In this document: piece after piece, positions 9,727 through 19,335 of the stretch
Layout of the letters: each line of letters opens with the position of its first letter
How positions within the stretch are numbered: the stretch's first letter is position 1
Assembly: GCA_012965975.1 (NCBI GenBank)
Contig: DTRM01000042.1
Coordinates: forward strand, 1 to 38,087
Origin: Chromatiaceae bacterium
GTDB lineage: Bacteria; Pseudomonadota; Gammaproteobacteria; DTRM01
Reading direction: 5' to 3'
Length of the DNA: 38,087 bases
Notes under the pieces: generated by a model
What the model was told of the DNA's origin: nothing
The model's input: only the letters and a program-made list of their open reading frames with translations
Database searches by the model: none
Position numbers and translations under genes: made by a program

Positions 9727-10938
9727 TTAGCTGACGCTGGCGTCGACAACCTCATCCGATAGCGACTCGGGTAAGAAAGGCAACACCTTGGCCGCCACCG
9801 CAACAACGGCGGCCGACACTGCCACACCGCCGATACCCAACAAGATTTCAGGCAAGGAAGGAGTATAGCTACCCACCACGCCGTCAAAAAAGCTGCTTTC
9901 AATGATCTCTTTGTCAGGGAAGATTGGAAGTGGAAAGGCCTGGCCCCCAATCACGATGACATAAATCGTCGCCATACCGCCGGCGATCACCATCGCACAC
10001 GCGATTCCGATCCACTGCCGTGACTTACCCAAGGTCGGGTGATACACAACGGCTAGCGGCAATAACCCGCCCACCAGAATCGTGCCCGCCCAAAACAGGA
10101 AGGTGTAAATACCACCGTCAACCAAAATAAACCGCTCAACCGCATGATGCTCGGTCGCGTAGAGATTAGTCACATGCTGCACAATGACAAAGTAGAGAAC
10201 AGCGGCAACAAATACACCCAGAAGACTCTTCAGGCGCAATAACACCGCATCGCCAAGCGGACGATCCGTCCAGTTAAAACTCGCCATCAGCGTCAAAATA
10301 TAAATGGCCAGACCAAAGCTGAAAGACATGATGATAAACATCGGCGCCATGATCGCCGCATCATAACCCTGACGGGCAACCAAAAAGCCGAAGATGGAGC
10401 CAGTACCTGTGGTCAGCATCAAACGCCAAATAAAGGCAGCCGTTCCCGCCGCCTTCTTAAAGACATGCATTTTGTGTTCCATCATGGTCCAGATGTACAC
10501 AGCCACGATGCCGACAAAACCTGAATACAGAATGATATTCCAGGCGAAAATCGACTTGAAGTTATAGTAAGTCATCGCGATGATCAGACGATCAGGCCGA
10601 CCTAGATCCAGCAACAATACCATCAGCCCACCGATCAACAACGCAATCGCGAGCAGCGCCGACAGGCGCGCTAATGGGTCGTACATTTTACGCCCGAAAA
10701 CCGATGAAATGGACGCGACATTCAGCGCGCCCGAAGCGGCAACAATCAGGAAGATCGCAAATACGTGAGGCATACCCCAAACAATCTGATTGGTCATCCC
10801 GGTCACCCAGTGGCCGTTATGCTCCATATAATAGGCAGCGCCCATTCCCAGCATGATGACCGCAATCAAACCGGCCATCAGTTTGTAAAAACCGGGGCTT
10901 GGGCCCATCAGCGAGCGATAATGAGTTTGTGTTGCCAT
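9727..10938 (-). CDS. dsrP: DsrP, NrfD/PsrC-family membrane quinone-interacting subunit
   Basis: Multiple TM segments, NrfD-like sequence, position downstream of dsrO. Confidence 0.93.
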   Translation of the reverse strand: MATQTHYRSLMGPSPGFYKLMAGLIAVIMLGMGAAYYMEHNGHWVTGMTNQIVWGMPHVFAIFLIVAASGALNVASISSVFGRKMYDPLARLSALLAIALLIGGLMVLLLDLGRPDRLIIAMTYYNFKSIFAWNIILYSGFVGIVAVYIWTMMEHKMHVFKKAAGTAAFIWRLMLTTGTGSIFGFLVARQGYDAAIMAPMFIIMSFSFGLAIYILTLMASFNWTDRPLGDAVLLRLKSLLGVFVAAVLYFVIVQHVTNLYATEHHAVERFILVDGGIYTFLFWAGTILVGGLLPLAVVYHPTLGKSRQWIGIACAMVIAGGMATIYVIVIGGQAFPLPIFPDKEIIESSFFDGVVGSYTPSLPEILLGIGGVAVSAAVVAVAAKVLPFLPESLSDEVVDASVS

Positions 10939-10941
10939 AAC

Positions 10942-11697
10942 TTATAGCCCCTTGTAGCGCACGCCGGTGTTCAAACCCAGATCGGCACGCAACTGGCGCG
11001 TCGGGCTTGCCCGCAACTGACGCGAGATATCACTGTTGGGATCTTTCAGATCACCAATAATAATGGCGTGATGGCCTTCTGCCGCACAGGCTTCGGAACA
11101 AGCCGTCGAGCCATCACCCGCATCCAGCTTATGCACACACAGAGTGCAGGATTCAACGCACCCCTTGCCACGAGGCTGATGGGTCACCTGATTTTCCAAT
11201 ACTTCATGCACGAACGAACGAGCCTTGTACGGGCACGCCATCATGCAGTAGCGACAACCAATACAGGTATGACGATCGACTAGAACAATACCGTCTGCAC
11301 GTCGCATCGATGCGCCTGTTGGACAGACATCCACACAAGGGGCGGTTTCGCAGTGTTGGCACATGAGTGGCAGCGTATCGATATGACCGGTTGCCTTGTC
11401 CTTGATCGTAACTTTCCGTATCCACTGAGCATCCGTTTCGGGGCGTCCAAGATCTTCCAGTCCATGCTCATCATTACAGGCATCGACGCAGGCCTTGCAG
11501 CCATCGGCACATTTGGATGCATCGACCAACATGCCCCAGCGATTGTCAGAACTAGCAGGTTCGTCCAGTGCCTTGGCCTGTGCGCTGCCACTGGCGAGTA
11601 ACGAGGTTAGCGGTACGGTAGCTACCGCAGCGGTTGCCACACCCGCCTGACCAAGAAAGCGGCGACGGTATTGATTGATGTTGGCTTCAACACTCAT
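10942..11697 (-). CDS. dsrO: DsrO, periplasmic ferredoxin with Tat signal
   Basis: RRRFLGQAG Tat motif; multiple Cx2Cx2Cx3C clusters (CADGCKACVDACN, CQHCETAPCVDVCP, CIGCRYCMMACPYKAR). Confidence 0.95.
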   Translation of the reverse strand: MSVEANINQYRRRFLGQAGVATAAVATVPLTSLLASGSAQAKALDEPASSDNRWGMLVDASKCADGCKACVDACNDEHGLEDLGRPETDAQWIRKVTIKDKATGHIDTLPLMCQHCETAPCVDVCPTGASMRRADGIVLVDRHTCIGCRYCMMACPYKARSFVHEVLENQVTHQPRGKGCVESCTLCVHKLDAGDGSTACSEACAAEGHHAIIIGDLKDPNSDISRQLRASPTRQLRADLGLNTGVRYKGL

Positions 11698-12209
11698 TGC
11701 TGTTCACCCATGGTTTCCCACAACGCGAAGGATGAGTTCACCCCTTCAGGCGTCATTTTGTTTGCGTGATCACCGTGATACTGCTTCATCTGTGATGTTC
11801 CCAGCTTATGTCGATGCTTTGGCTCGCGTGGAACCGCGGCATGACACTGGAAACAATCAATACTGACCGAGGCAAAATTATGGCACGACTGACAAAACTG
11901 GCCATCACCATTAATGTTGGCCAACTCACCCGCATCATCCTTCTTTACGTGACACGCAACACACTCCGCAAGGCTATGCTGCTTGGTACGCACACCCTCG
12001 CGCAGTGTTATGTCACGCTGATGGAACAAGTACTCCATGTGATTTTTTCGCATGTCGGCAGTGGGCTCTACACAAGCCTCCTCGGTATAAGCCTTGGATC
12101 CGATCAAATGCTCGCGAGCGTCGTCAGCAAGCACCGTACCTACATTGACGAGCAGTAACCCGACAAATAGTCCACCGACAAGCTGACGGAAAGATCCCGC
12201 AAAACTCAT
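11694..12209 (-). CDS. dsrJ: DsrJ, periplasmic triheme cytochrome c
   Basis: Uncleaved-signal-like N-terminus; three heme motifs CVACH, CQSCH, CFQCH; ATGA overlap with dsrO. Confidence 0.95.
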   Translation of the reverse strand: MSFAGSFRQLVGGLFVGLLLVNVGTVLADDAREHLIGSKAYTEEACVEPTADMRKNHMEYLFHQRDITLREGVRTKQHSLAECVACHVKKDDAGELANINGDGQFCQSCHNFASVSIDCFQCHAAVPREPKHRHKLGTSQMKQYHGDHANKMTPEGVNSSFALWETMGEQQ

Positions 12210-12218
12210 AGAGATTCC

Positions 12219-14189
12219 TTATTCACCCAGACCCATCTTAATGTAACCCGTTGGGCACACTTCAGAACAGATATGGCAACCGATGCAACGATCATAATCA
12301 GTATCGACATATCGACCGGTTGTCTTGGCGTCCTTCTTAACACGGAAAACCGCATCTTGAGGACAGAAAATAACGCAGTTGTCACACTCAAAACACATGC
12401 CACAACTCATACAGCGGCCGGCTTCGGCCTGCGCATTCTCAGTCTCCAGACACAAAACACGTTCCTGGAAATGTCCGAGCACTTCTTCAGACGTCGGCAC
12501 AACCTCTTCGCGTCGCAGACGAGGTTCGTACCCAAAGTGGCCGAGAAACAATTCATCTGATGGAATAATTTCGTGCGCTGAGCGATCTTCGTAGTTATGA
12601 ACCGCGCGGTTATCCGTATTAGTACCACGACGAGCATCTTCTGTTGAATGCTCACCGGCGGGATCAAAGCCATCAGGTGACAAATCGACTTCTTTCAATT
12701 TATCCAACAGATCGAAGTGATGCACATCAACCTTGGGACGACGCGCATGTTCAGCGCCCGACATATACTCATGGATGGTTTCGGCAACGACCGATGCCTG
12801 ACCAATGGCAGTAGTCAACAAGTGTGGACGGATGATATCGCCACAGACGAAATGCCCTTCCTTACCCGGTACTTGGTAGTACTTATCAGCGTCAATCAGG
12901 CCGCGACCATTATCGAAGCCGTCCAAGCCCTCAAGATCGCCACCCTGACCAATCGCAGAAACGATCAGATCCGCCTCGAGATCAAACTCAGAACCCTCAA
13001 CCGGAGTGGGACGGCCATCAACCATCTCACACCTGGCCATACGCAAAGCGGTGGCACGACCGTTTTCATCCTGCACAACCAATACGGGCATCACGCCATC
13101 GAGAATGGTCACACCCTCCGTTAGCGCATCACTAACCTCATGCTCAGCAGCGGTCATGTCAGCTTTTGGAAACAAAGAAGTCAGGGTAACATCAGCACCT
13201 TCTCGTGCCGCCGTGTGTGCCGCATCGTGTGCAACATAACCATGAACAACCAATTCAGGGCGATCCTTAGGATTGATGTGCTCGATATGACCCAAACGAC
13301 GCGCAACAGAGACCACATCAATCGAGGTATCGCCACCACCCACACACACTACGCGATTGGCGGTGACGTGCAGACGACCTTGGTTAAACGCTTCCAGGAA
13401 GGCAACGCCGCTAACGCAATTCTCCGCATCAGAACCGGGACAAGGCAATGGCCGGCCAGACTTACAGCCTAGCGCCCACAAAACCGCATCATATTCTTCT
13501 TCGACGCTTTCCAGACTGACATCTTTACCCACACGCGTATTCAACTTGACGTCAATATCACCCATATCGATGATGCGCTGGATTTCATGGTCAAGAAAGT
13601 CTCGCGGGGTACGATAGCCTGGGATGCCATAACGCATCATGCCACCGAGTTCTTCATGATCATCAAAAATCGTGCTCGCATGACCCATACGACGCAACTG
13701 ATAGGCCGCAGCCATACCGGCAGGACCGCCACCGATGATGGCGACGCGCTTACCGGAAACAGGTGGTGGCGCCGGAAATTTATAACCCTTCTCCTTGGCG
13801 TTATCACCAATGAACTGCTCAACGGCATTAATACCGACGAAGTCTTCTACTTCGTTACGGTTACAGCCATCTTCACAGGGCGCTGGACACACGCGGCCCA
13901 TCTGCGATGGAAAAGGGTTGGCGTCGGTTGAACGCAGAAATGCATACTCCTGCCAGTCCATACCCTCTGGAGCTGGCTCCATCCCGCGCACGATACCCAG
14001 CCAGCCACGAATATCCTCACCGGATGGACAGCTGCCCTGGCAAGGTGGTGTCTTGTGAACATACGTCGGGCACTTGTGCGACGTATCCTCGACAAAAATC
14101 ATGTCGTGCATACTGCCCCATTCGTAATCGCCGTCATCATACTTGCGAAACGTTAACTTGGTACCGATCTCATCAGTAGGAGTGGACAT
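12219..14189 (-). CDS. dsrL: DsrL, NAD(P)H-dependent iron-sulfur flavoprotein (GltD-like)
   Basis: GGGPAGMAAAYQLRRMGH, GCNRNEVED, C-terminal double ferredoxin motif CMSCGMCFECDNC / CIGCHICSEVCP. Confidence 0.95.
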   Translation of the reverse strand: MSTPTDEIGTKLTFRKYDDGDYEWGSMHDMIFVEDTSHKCPTYVHKTPPCQGSCPSGEDIRGWLGIVRGMEPAPEGMDWQEYAFLRSTDANPFPSQMGRVCPAPCEDGCNRNEVEDFVGINAVEQFIGDNAKEKGYKFPAPPPVSGKRVAIIGGGPAGMAAAYQLRRMGHASTIFDDHEELGGMMRYGIPGYRTPRDFLDHEIQRIIDMGDIDVKLNTRVGKDVSLESVEEEYDAVLWALGCKSGRPLPCPGSDAENCVSGVAFLEAFNQGRLHVTANRVVCVGGGDTSIDVVSVARRLGHIEHINPKDRPELVVHGYVAHDAAHTAAREGADVTLTSLFPKADMTAAEHEVSDALTEGVTILDGVMPVLVVQDENGRATALRMARCEMVDGRPTPVEGSEFDLEADLIVSAIGQGGDLEGLDGFDNGRGLIDADKYYQVPGKEGHFVCGDIIRPHLLTTAIGQASVVAETIHEYMSGAEHARRPKVDVHHFDLLDKLKEVDLSPDGFDPAGEHSTEDARRGTNTDNRAVHNYEDRSAHEIIPSDELFLGHFGYEPRLRREEVVPTSEEVLGHFQERVLCLETENAQAEAGRCMSCGMCFECDNCVIFCPQDAVFRVKKDAKTTGRYVDTDYDRCIGCHICSEVCPTGYIKMGLGE

Positions 14190-14236
14190 CGTCTGTCTCC
14201 TTGCATTTATATTACAAAATTAATCCGAAAATCTGC

Positions 14237-15778
14237 TTATGCTGCGTCTTCCGCCGCTTCATCATCGTCGTCGACTATCTGGCCCGTCAGAATGATGGCG
14301 TTACTAAGAACTTGATGCAGACTCATAATCATATCCATCTCCATACCGTAGTAAGGGAGGACTTTGGCGAACTGGCTCTTACAAATAGCGCAGATCGCAA
14401 CCAAATTGGTAACACCGTACTCATCAACCACGTCTTGAAGAGCCTGCGCTCGTGGCACCATACCCTTGACGCGAATTTCCATCAGGTCATCGGTCAATAA
14501 GCCACCCCCACCGCCACAACAGAACGTGTGCTCGTGGATGGTTTCAGGCGCCATGTCGTGGAAATTATTACAGACAGCCTTGAGAATATCGCGAGGAATG
14601 GTGAACTGACCACCCGGCATATCACCCATTCTCGAGGCGCGGGCAACATTACAGGAATCGTGAAAGGTGATCACCAAATCATCATTACGCGACTTATCAA
14701 ACGTCAACTTGTCGTCCTGAATCAGATTGTGCGTAAACTCACAAATATGTTGCGGTATGGGATAGTTCTGATCAAGGAAGTCCCACGGACCCGCAAGCGT
14801 ATTCAAAAAGCTGTACGCGACGCGCCAAGCGTGTCCACACTCACCAAAAATAATTCGCTTAACGCCCAGATCCAGCGCCGCTTCGCGAATACGAATCGCA
14901 ACACGCTGCATGTTTTCGTAACTACCGATAAACATGCCAAAGTTCGCTGCTTCCGACGCGTGAGAACTCACGGTCCAACTCACGCCTGCCTCATGAAAGA
15001 CCTTGGCATAACCCATCAAACCATCCACATGGGGTTCGGCAAAGAAATCCGCGGACGGGGTAACCAGCAGAATATCGGCACCCTTAACATCTAACGGTAC
15101 CTTAACCGCAATGCCAGTCTCATCTTCAAGATCCTCTTCAAGACCTTCCAAGGTATCCGCCAACGCGCGTTCTGGCAGACCCAGATTATTACCAATCTTG
15201 TAAACCTTGCCGATAATTTCGTTGCAATACTTCTGGCCGAAACCAATGTGATCGAGAACTTCTCGTGCCGCCATTGAAATCTCAGCGGTATCAATGCCGT
15301 AAGGGCAATAAACCGAACAACGGCGACACTGGGAACACTGGTGAAAATAGGAATACCATTCCTTGATCACATCTTCGGTCAGATCGACCGCACCAACCAG
15401 TTTGGGGAAATACTTGCCAGCGAATGTGAAATAACGCCGATACACCGCGCGGAACAAATCCTGGCGAGCAACCGGCATATTCTTGGGATCACCTGTACCC
15501 AGAAAATAGTGGCACTTATCGGTACAGGCACCGCATTTTACGCATGAATCAAGAAACACCTGCAGCGAACGATACTTGCCCAGAAGCTCGCCCATCTTCT
15601 CGATGGCCTTCTCTTTCCAGCCTTCCTGAAACTCACCATTACCGCCTGGAAAGTCGAGCTGCACCTGAAACTTTTCGGCCGCAACGTAGGGCGAACTGTG
15701 CGCCATCGTGCCTTCGACCACGACCGGGATCTCAGGATACTTCTTAAGCTTAGGTATTTCGAAATCGACCTTGGCCAT
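14237..15778 (-). CDS. dsrK: DsrK, HdrD-like iron-sulfur protein
   Basis: CVKCGACTDKCHYFLG, CSQCRRCSVYCPYGID, and CCG-type motifs (TFCCGGGGGL, AICAICK). Confidence 0.95.
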   Translation of the reverse strand: MAKVDFEIPKLKKYPEIPVVVEGTMAHSSPYVAAEKFQVQLDFPGGNGEFQEGWKEKAIEKMGELLGKYRSLQVFLDSCVKCGACTDKCHYFLGTGDPKNMPVARQDLFRAVYRRYFTFAGKYFPKLVGAVDLTEDVIKEWYSYFHQCSQCRRCSVYCPYGIDTAEISMAAREVLDHIGFGQKYCNEIIGKVYKIGNNLGLPERALADTLEGLEEDLEDETGIAVKVPLDVKGADILLVTPSADFFAEPHVDGLMGYAKVFHEAGVSWTVSSHASEAANFGMFIGSYENMQRVAIRIREAALDLGVKRIIFGECGHAWRVAYSFLNTLAGPWDFLDQNYPIPQHICEFTHNLIQDDKLTFDKSRNDDLVITFHDSCNVARASRMGDMPGGQFTIPRDILKAVCNNFHDMAPETIHEHTFCCGGGGGLLTDDLMEIRVKGMVPRAQALQDVVDEYGVTNLVAICAICKSQFAKVLPYYGMEMDMIMSLHQVLSNAIILTGQIVDDDDEAAEDAA

Positions 15779-15780
15779 CG

Positions 15781-16563
15781 TTATTGTCCTTCAGCGCTGT
15801 CGCGACTGCCGCGAGTATCGTCGTACTTGGCGGCCCAGGCAGCCAGATGACGCTTCTCGCGAGGGTTATCAACCTGGTTGCGAGTTGGGCTAAAAAATAT
15901 ACCCACTGCGTGTAGCAACTTGCTATAGGGAAATAAGGCCATCAGTACAGCCACCAGGCCCAAATGAATGAGTAAGGGTAAATCAACTGGCAGTTCACCC
16001 GGACTCAAACTCATCAAACCCAAGGTGAATTCCTTTAACTGAACAATGTCTGTGTGAAGGATAAATGACATGATGAGACCCGACGCCGCGATCCCCATTA
16101 GCCAAAACAACCAAATGAAATCCGACGGTGCGGATATGTAACGCACTCGATCAACCGCAAAGCGGCGCACCAGCAATCCGCCAAGCCCCGCAAGCATTGC
16201 AAAACCCGCGTACAGCCCAAATGGTTGTACCAAGCCGACCAACGGCCAAACCAATGGCGCCCAGAACCACTCTGGGTTAATGAAATAACGCAGGTGGCGC
16301 AACAGAACCAGAAACATACCAAAATGGAACATCCAGCCAAAGAGCCAGGTCCACAAGGTTGCCTTGAACAGGCTTTCAAAAAATACAACTTCACGAAACA
16401 GGCGCAACGCCACGCCAGTCCGCGTGACCGGTGCTGGTGTCGTAGGAATCTTGAGCGGTGCTGGTGTCTTAATATAAAGACGAATCCGGTAGGCAAGACC
16501 AGCCACCAGCGAAAACGTCGCCACATAAAACAGCAGAGCAAAAAAGATCGTCAGAAACGACAT
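15781..16563 (-). CDS. dsrM: DsrM, membrane cytochrome b (NarI-like)
   Basis: Several TM helices with His residues, located between dsrC and dsrK. Confidence 0.92.
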   Translation of the reverse strand: MSFLTIFFALLFYVATFSLVAGLAYRIRLYIKTPAPLKIPTTPAPVTRTGVALRLFREVVFFESLFKATLWTWLFGWMFHFGMFLVLLRHLRYFINPEWFWAPLVWPLVGLVQPFGLYAGFAMLAGLGGLLVRRFAVDRVRYISAPSDFIWLFWLMGIAASGLIMSFILHTDIVQLKEFTLGLMSLSPGELPVDLPLLIHLGLVAVLMALFPYSKLLHAVGIFFSPTRNQVDNPREKRHLAAWAAKYDDTRGSRDSAEGQ

Positions 16564-16599
16564 GTTCCTGAGGGCCTCCGTAAAGTAGTTAAATAAATA

Positions 16600-16626
16600 A
16601 GGGGGCAGCTTTTACGCTAACCCCCT
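16600..16626 (-). terminator. Hairpin immediately downstream of dsrC (possible attenuator or 3'-stabilising stem)
   Basis: Plus-strand GGGGG(16601-16605)-C-AGC ... GCT-AA-CCCCC(16621-16625); in the minus RNA it is followed by UUAUUUAUUUAA. Confidence 0.5.
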
Positions 16627-16641
16627 CACTCGTCGTCTAAA

Positions 16642-16974
16642 TTAGACGCAGCCAGTCGGCTTTGGAAGCCCCGCATATTTACAGGCCTGCTTCGCAGGAC
16701 CGTAAGGGAACAATTCGTACAGGTACTTGCTGTTGCCCTTGTCCTTACCTAGCTTCTTACCGATAGCCTTGGTCAGAACGCGAACGGCTGGAGCAATCTG
16801 GTACTCTTCGTAGTACTCACGCAGGAAGTTAATCACTTCCCAGTGGGTCTCAGTCAGTTCGGCATCATCAATAGCCGCCATTACGGTCGCTACTTCAGGC
16901 TCCCACTGATTCAGATCAGCCAGATAACCTTCTTCATCAGTCTCAATGGACTTTCCATTTACTTCGATAGGCAT
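16642..16974 (-). CDS. dsrC: DsrC sulfur-carrier protein
   Basis: MPIEVNGKSIETDEEGYL...EYQIAPAVRVLTKAIG...LYELFPYGPAKQACKYAGLPKPTGCV with both conserved C-terminal cysteines. Confidence 0.97.
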   Translation of the reverse strand: MPIEVNGKSIETDEEGYLADLNQWEPEVATVMAAIDDAELTETHWEVINFLREYYEEYQIAPAVRVLTKAIGKKLGKDKGNSKYLYELFPYGPAKQACKYAGLPKPTGCV

Positions 16975-17019
16975 GTTGTGTCTCCTCGACGCTATATATT
17001 AATTTATGTGTGGTGACTG

Positions 17020-17325
17020 TTAAAGCCAGGACTGTACGACGTCATGCTCTGCGGCAAGTTCGACAAAACCCGTGTAATCGACGATCTTGACGCCATCAAT
17101 CACATCCTCATCAGTCATTCCTCGTGCATTCAGGTCTGGACCCAATACATAGACGCCAATATCGCCAATAGCATTGGAAACAACCGATTCGTTTGCGGCA
17201 CCCTTAAGCGCGGCAAATACCCCATCCTCTATCAGCAGGACGCTGCTACCCTTCTTCGCATGGCCCATGCACTGGGCAAATGAATTACGTTCGAAAGGTG
17301 ATTTGTTTACGGTATGCAGTAACAT
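17020..17325 (-). CDS. dsrH: DsrH (TusB-like)
   Basis: MLLHTVNKSPFERNSFAQCMGHAKKGSSVLLIEDGV; third gene of the dsrEFH set. Confidence 0.95.
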   Translation of the reverse strand: MLLHTVNKSPFERNSFAQCMGHAKKGSSVLLIEDGVFAALKGAANESVVSNAIGDIGVYVLGPDLNARGMTDEDVIDGVKIVDYTGFVELAAEHDVVQSWL

Positions 17326-17336
17326 TGCTTGATCTC

Positions 17337-17732
17337 CTAGAAACTCAGTACGACTTCGGCGTCTTCCATCAGGTCAGCCATCGCAGCATTGTCGATCACT
17401 TCAACATCAACAATCAGATCTTCGGTCGTTAAACCGCGCTCATCCATTGATTCCTTGGAAACGAACAGCTTTTCGACGTCATACATTTCAAGCGCACGAT
17501 AGGTGGGTGAAAAATTCTTCATACCCATACCATCGGTGTTCTGCCCTTTTTTGAGCTGATAAACACCATCATCCATAAACGCAAGACTGACATCCTGCTC
17601 AAATGCCGCACCGATCAAAACCACTTCAAGTGATTCCAGCGCATAGACAGTGCCGTAAGGCCCACGACGGTTAACGTACAAGAACTTCTTGCCGTTCATT
17701 TCGCCATCTTCTTCGTAATCTTCTTCAGACAT
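17337..17732 (-). CDS. dsrF: DsrF (TusC-like)
   Basis: RRGPYGTVYALESLEVVLIGAAFEQDVSLAFMDDGVYQL TusC/DsrF signature. Confidence 0.95.
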   Translation of the reverse strand: MSEEDYEEDGEMNGKKFLYVNRRGPYGTVYALESLEVVLIGAAFEQDVSLAFMDDGVYQLKKGQNTDGMGMKNFSPTYRALEMYDVEKLFVSKESMDERGLTTEDLIVDVEVIDNAAMADLMEDAEVVLSF

Positions 17733-17746
17733 GAGATACCTTTAAA

Positions 17747-18139
17747 TTAGTCGCCGAAAACCAGCAGACGATCACTTTCGATACCGGCTTCGATCAACTG
17801 ACCAAGACCCGAAATGCGAAAACCTTCTGCAAGATTGTCTGCGTCTTTACCATTACGTTTGGACTCATCTGCATCGCAGATGCCACGTCGCTGGGCAGCC
17901 GCCACGCAAATCACCAGATCAACATTGTGATCTGCAGCCAGTTCGCTCCAGCGTTTGACGATATTACGATCGTCTTGGGGCGGCGTGGTCAAACGGGTGC
18001 CGTTGTTGACACCATCATGGTAGAAAAAGATGCGAAAGATCTCATGACCGGCATCAATTGCGGCCTTGGCAAAGTTATATGCCGAATCCGCAGCTTGGTG
18101 CTGGTATGGTCCTTCGTTAACTTGAATACCGAATTTCAT
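17747..18139 (-). CDS. dsrE: DsrE (TusD-like)
   Basis: MKFGIQVNEGPYQHQAADSAYNFAKAAIDAGHEI..FFYHDGV..; CVAAAQRRGI contains the sulfur-binding Cys region. Confidence 0.96.
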   Translation of the reverse strand: MKFGIQVNEGPYQHQAADSAYNFAKAAIDAGHEIFRIFFYHDGVNNGTRLTTPPQDDRNIVKRWSELAADHNVDLVICVAAAQRRGICDADESKRNGKDADNLAEGFRISGLGQLIEAGIESDRLLVFGD

Positions 18140-18150
18140 ATTCTGACCCT

Positions 18151-19224
18151 TTAGAAACGAATGTGCGTAGAGCTGTTGAGGCTCTGACGAGCACCACGCC
18201 AGTTATCAATGTGATACTTGGTAAATGGCAACGCGGTCAGCTCGAAGAAACGCGGCCAACCGATACGGTCGATCCAGTCGTTCATACGCTCCCAATCCCG
18301 CGCATCTTCCTTGTAGCATTTCAGAATCGTCTTCACGATTGCAGTAGCTTCAGGCCAGCGAGGTGGATTATTCGGGATGCCAGCCGCAACCAGTTTCTGG
18401 AAACTAGGCTTGCTGCGGGCGTTGGAGTGATTACCACCCACCCAAATAGCTAGCTTCGAGTGAACCGGATCATTAATCGCCATTGGCGGACAAGGTGGGA
18501 AACAAGCGCCACAACAAATGCACTTTTTCTCATCAACTTCCAGTGAAGGCTTGCCGTTAACCATAGCGGGACGAATCGCCGCAACCGGGCAACGCGCCAC
18601 AACAGAAGGTCGCTCACAGACATTAGACACCAGATCGTGGTTGATCTTCGGTGGCTTGGTGTGCTGAACGTTAATCGCGATGTCGCCCTGACCACCACAG
18701 TTAATCTGACAACAAGAGGTCGTGATGTGCACGCGGTTAGGCATGTTGCACTCTTTGAACTCGTCAATCAGCTCGTCCATCATCGACTTCACAACACCGG
18801 ATGCATCCGTACCGGGGATGTCGCAATGCAACCAACCCTGAGTGTGAGACAGCATAGCCACGGAGTTCTTGGTACCACCAACGATGAAACCAGCTTCCTC
18901 GATCGCATCAATTAGCGGCTGCACCTTGGCTTCATCGGCAACCAAATACTCCACGTTAGAGCGAATGGTGAAATGGATGTAACCATCGGCAAACTCATCA
19001 CCAATGTCACACAACTTGGTTAGTGTGTAGTGATCCAGAATTCGCTGGGTGCCACAACGCACAGTCCAAAGCTCATCACCACTGTAGGCAACATGAAGCA
19101 GCACGCCTGGACGTGGATGCTCGTGGTATTTCCACTGACCGAAGTTACGCAAGCTGACAGGATGCATGTACTGCATGCCATCCGGACACCCGCTTTCGAT
19201 GGGGGCTCTATGTTCAATTGCCAT
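18151..19224 (-). CDS. dsrB: DsrB, reverse dissimilatory sulfite reductase beta subunit
   Basis: SCCQINCGGQGDIAINVQHTKPPKI siroheme/4Fe-4S motifs and CICCGACFPPCPPM ferredoxin motif. Confidence 0.97.
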   Translation of the reverse strand: MAIEHRAPIESGCPDGMQYMHPVSLRNFGQWKYHEHPRPGVLLHVAYSGDELWTVRCGTQRILDHYTLTKLCDIGDEFADGYIHFTIRSNVEYLVADEAKVQPLIDAIEEAGFIVGGTKNSVAMLSHTQGWLHCDIPGTDASGVVKSMMDELIDEFKECNMPNRVHITTSCCQINCGGQGDIAINVQHTKPPKINHDLVSNVCERPSVVARCPVAAIRPAMVNGKPSLEVDEKKCICCGACFPPCPPMAINDPVHSKLAIWVGGNHSNARSKPSFQKLVAAGIPNNPPRWPEATAIVKTILKCYKEDARDWERMNDWIDRIGWPRFFELTALPFTKYHIDNWRGARQSLNSSTHIRF

Positions 19225-19265
19225 TCGTTATTCCTCCAAGACTTTTAAGCCAAAGGTTTACTGCA

Positions 19266-19287
19266 CCTCGGCCTAAAACGGCCAAGG
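19266..19287 (-). other. 8-bp stem, 6-nt loop hairpin in the dsrA-dsrB intergenic mRNA
   Basis: Minus-strand RNA CCUUGGCC-GUUUUA-GGCCGAGG (one G-U pair). Confidence 0.6.
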
Positions 19288-19335
19288 CACAATGTTTTTC
19301 TAGTGTCGGTTATTGATTCCGGTTTAGCAGACTAA

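Noticed and set aside
14528-15094. 188-aa plus-strand ORF
   Set aside because: Antisense to dsrK, composition not protein-like and no recognisable motif.
16634-16648. CGTCTAA-A-TTAGACG palindrome over the dsrC stop codon
   Set aside because: Short, with a 1-nt centre, and partly constrained by coding sequence; not enough to call a regulatory site.
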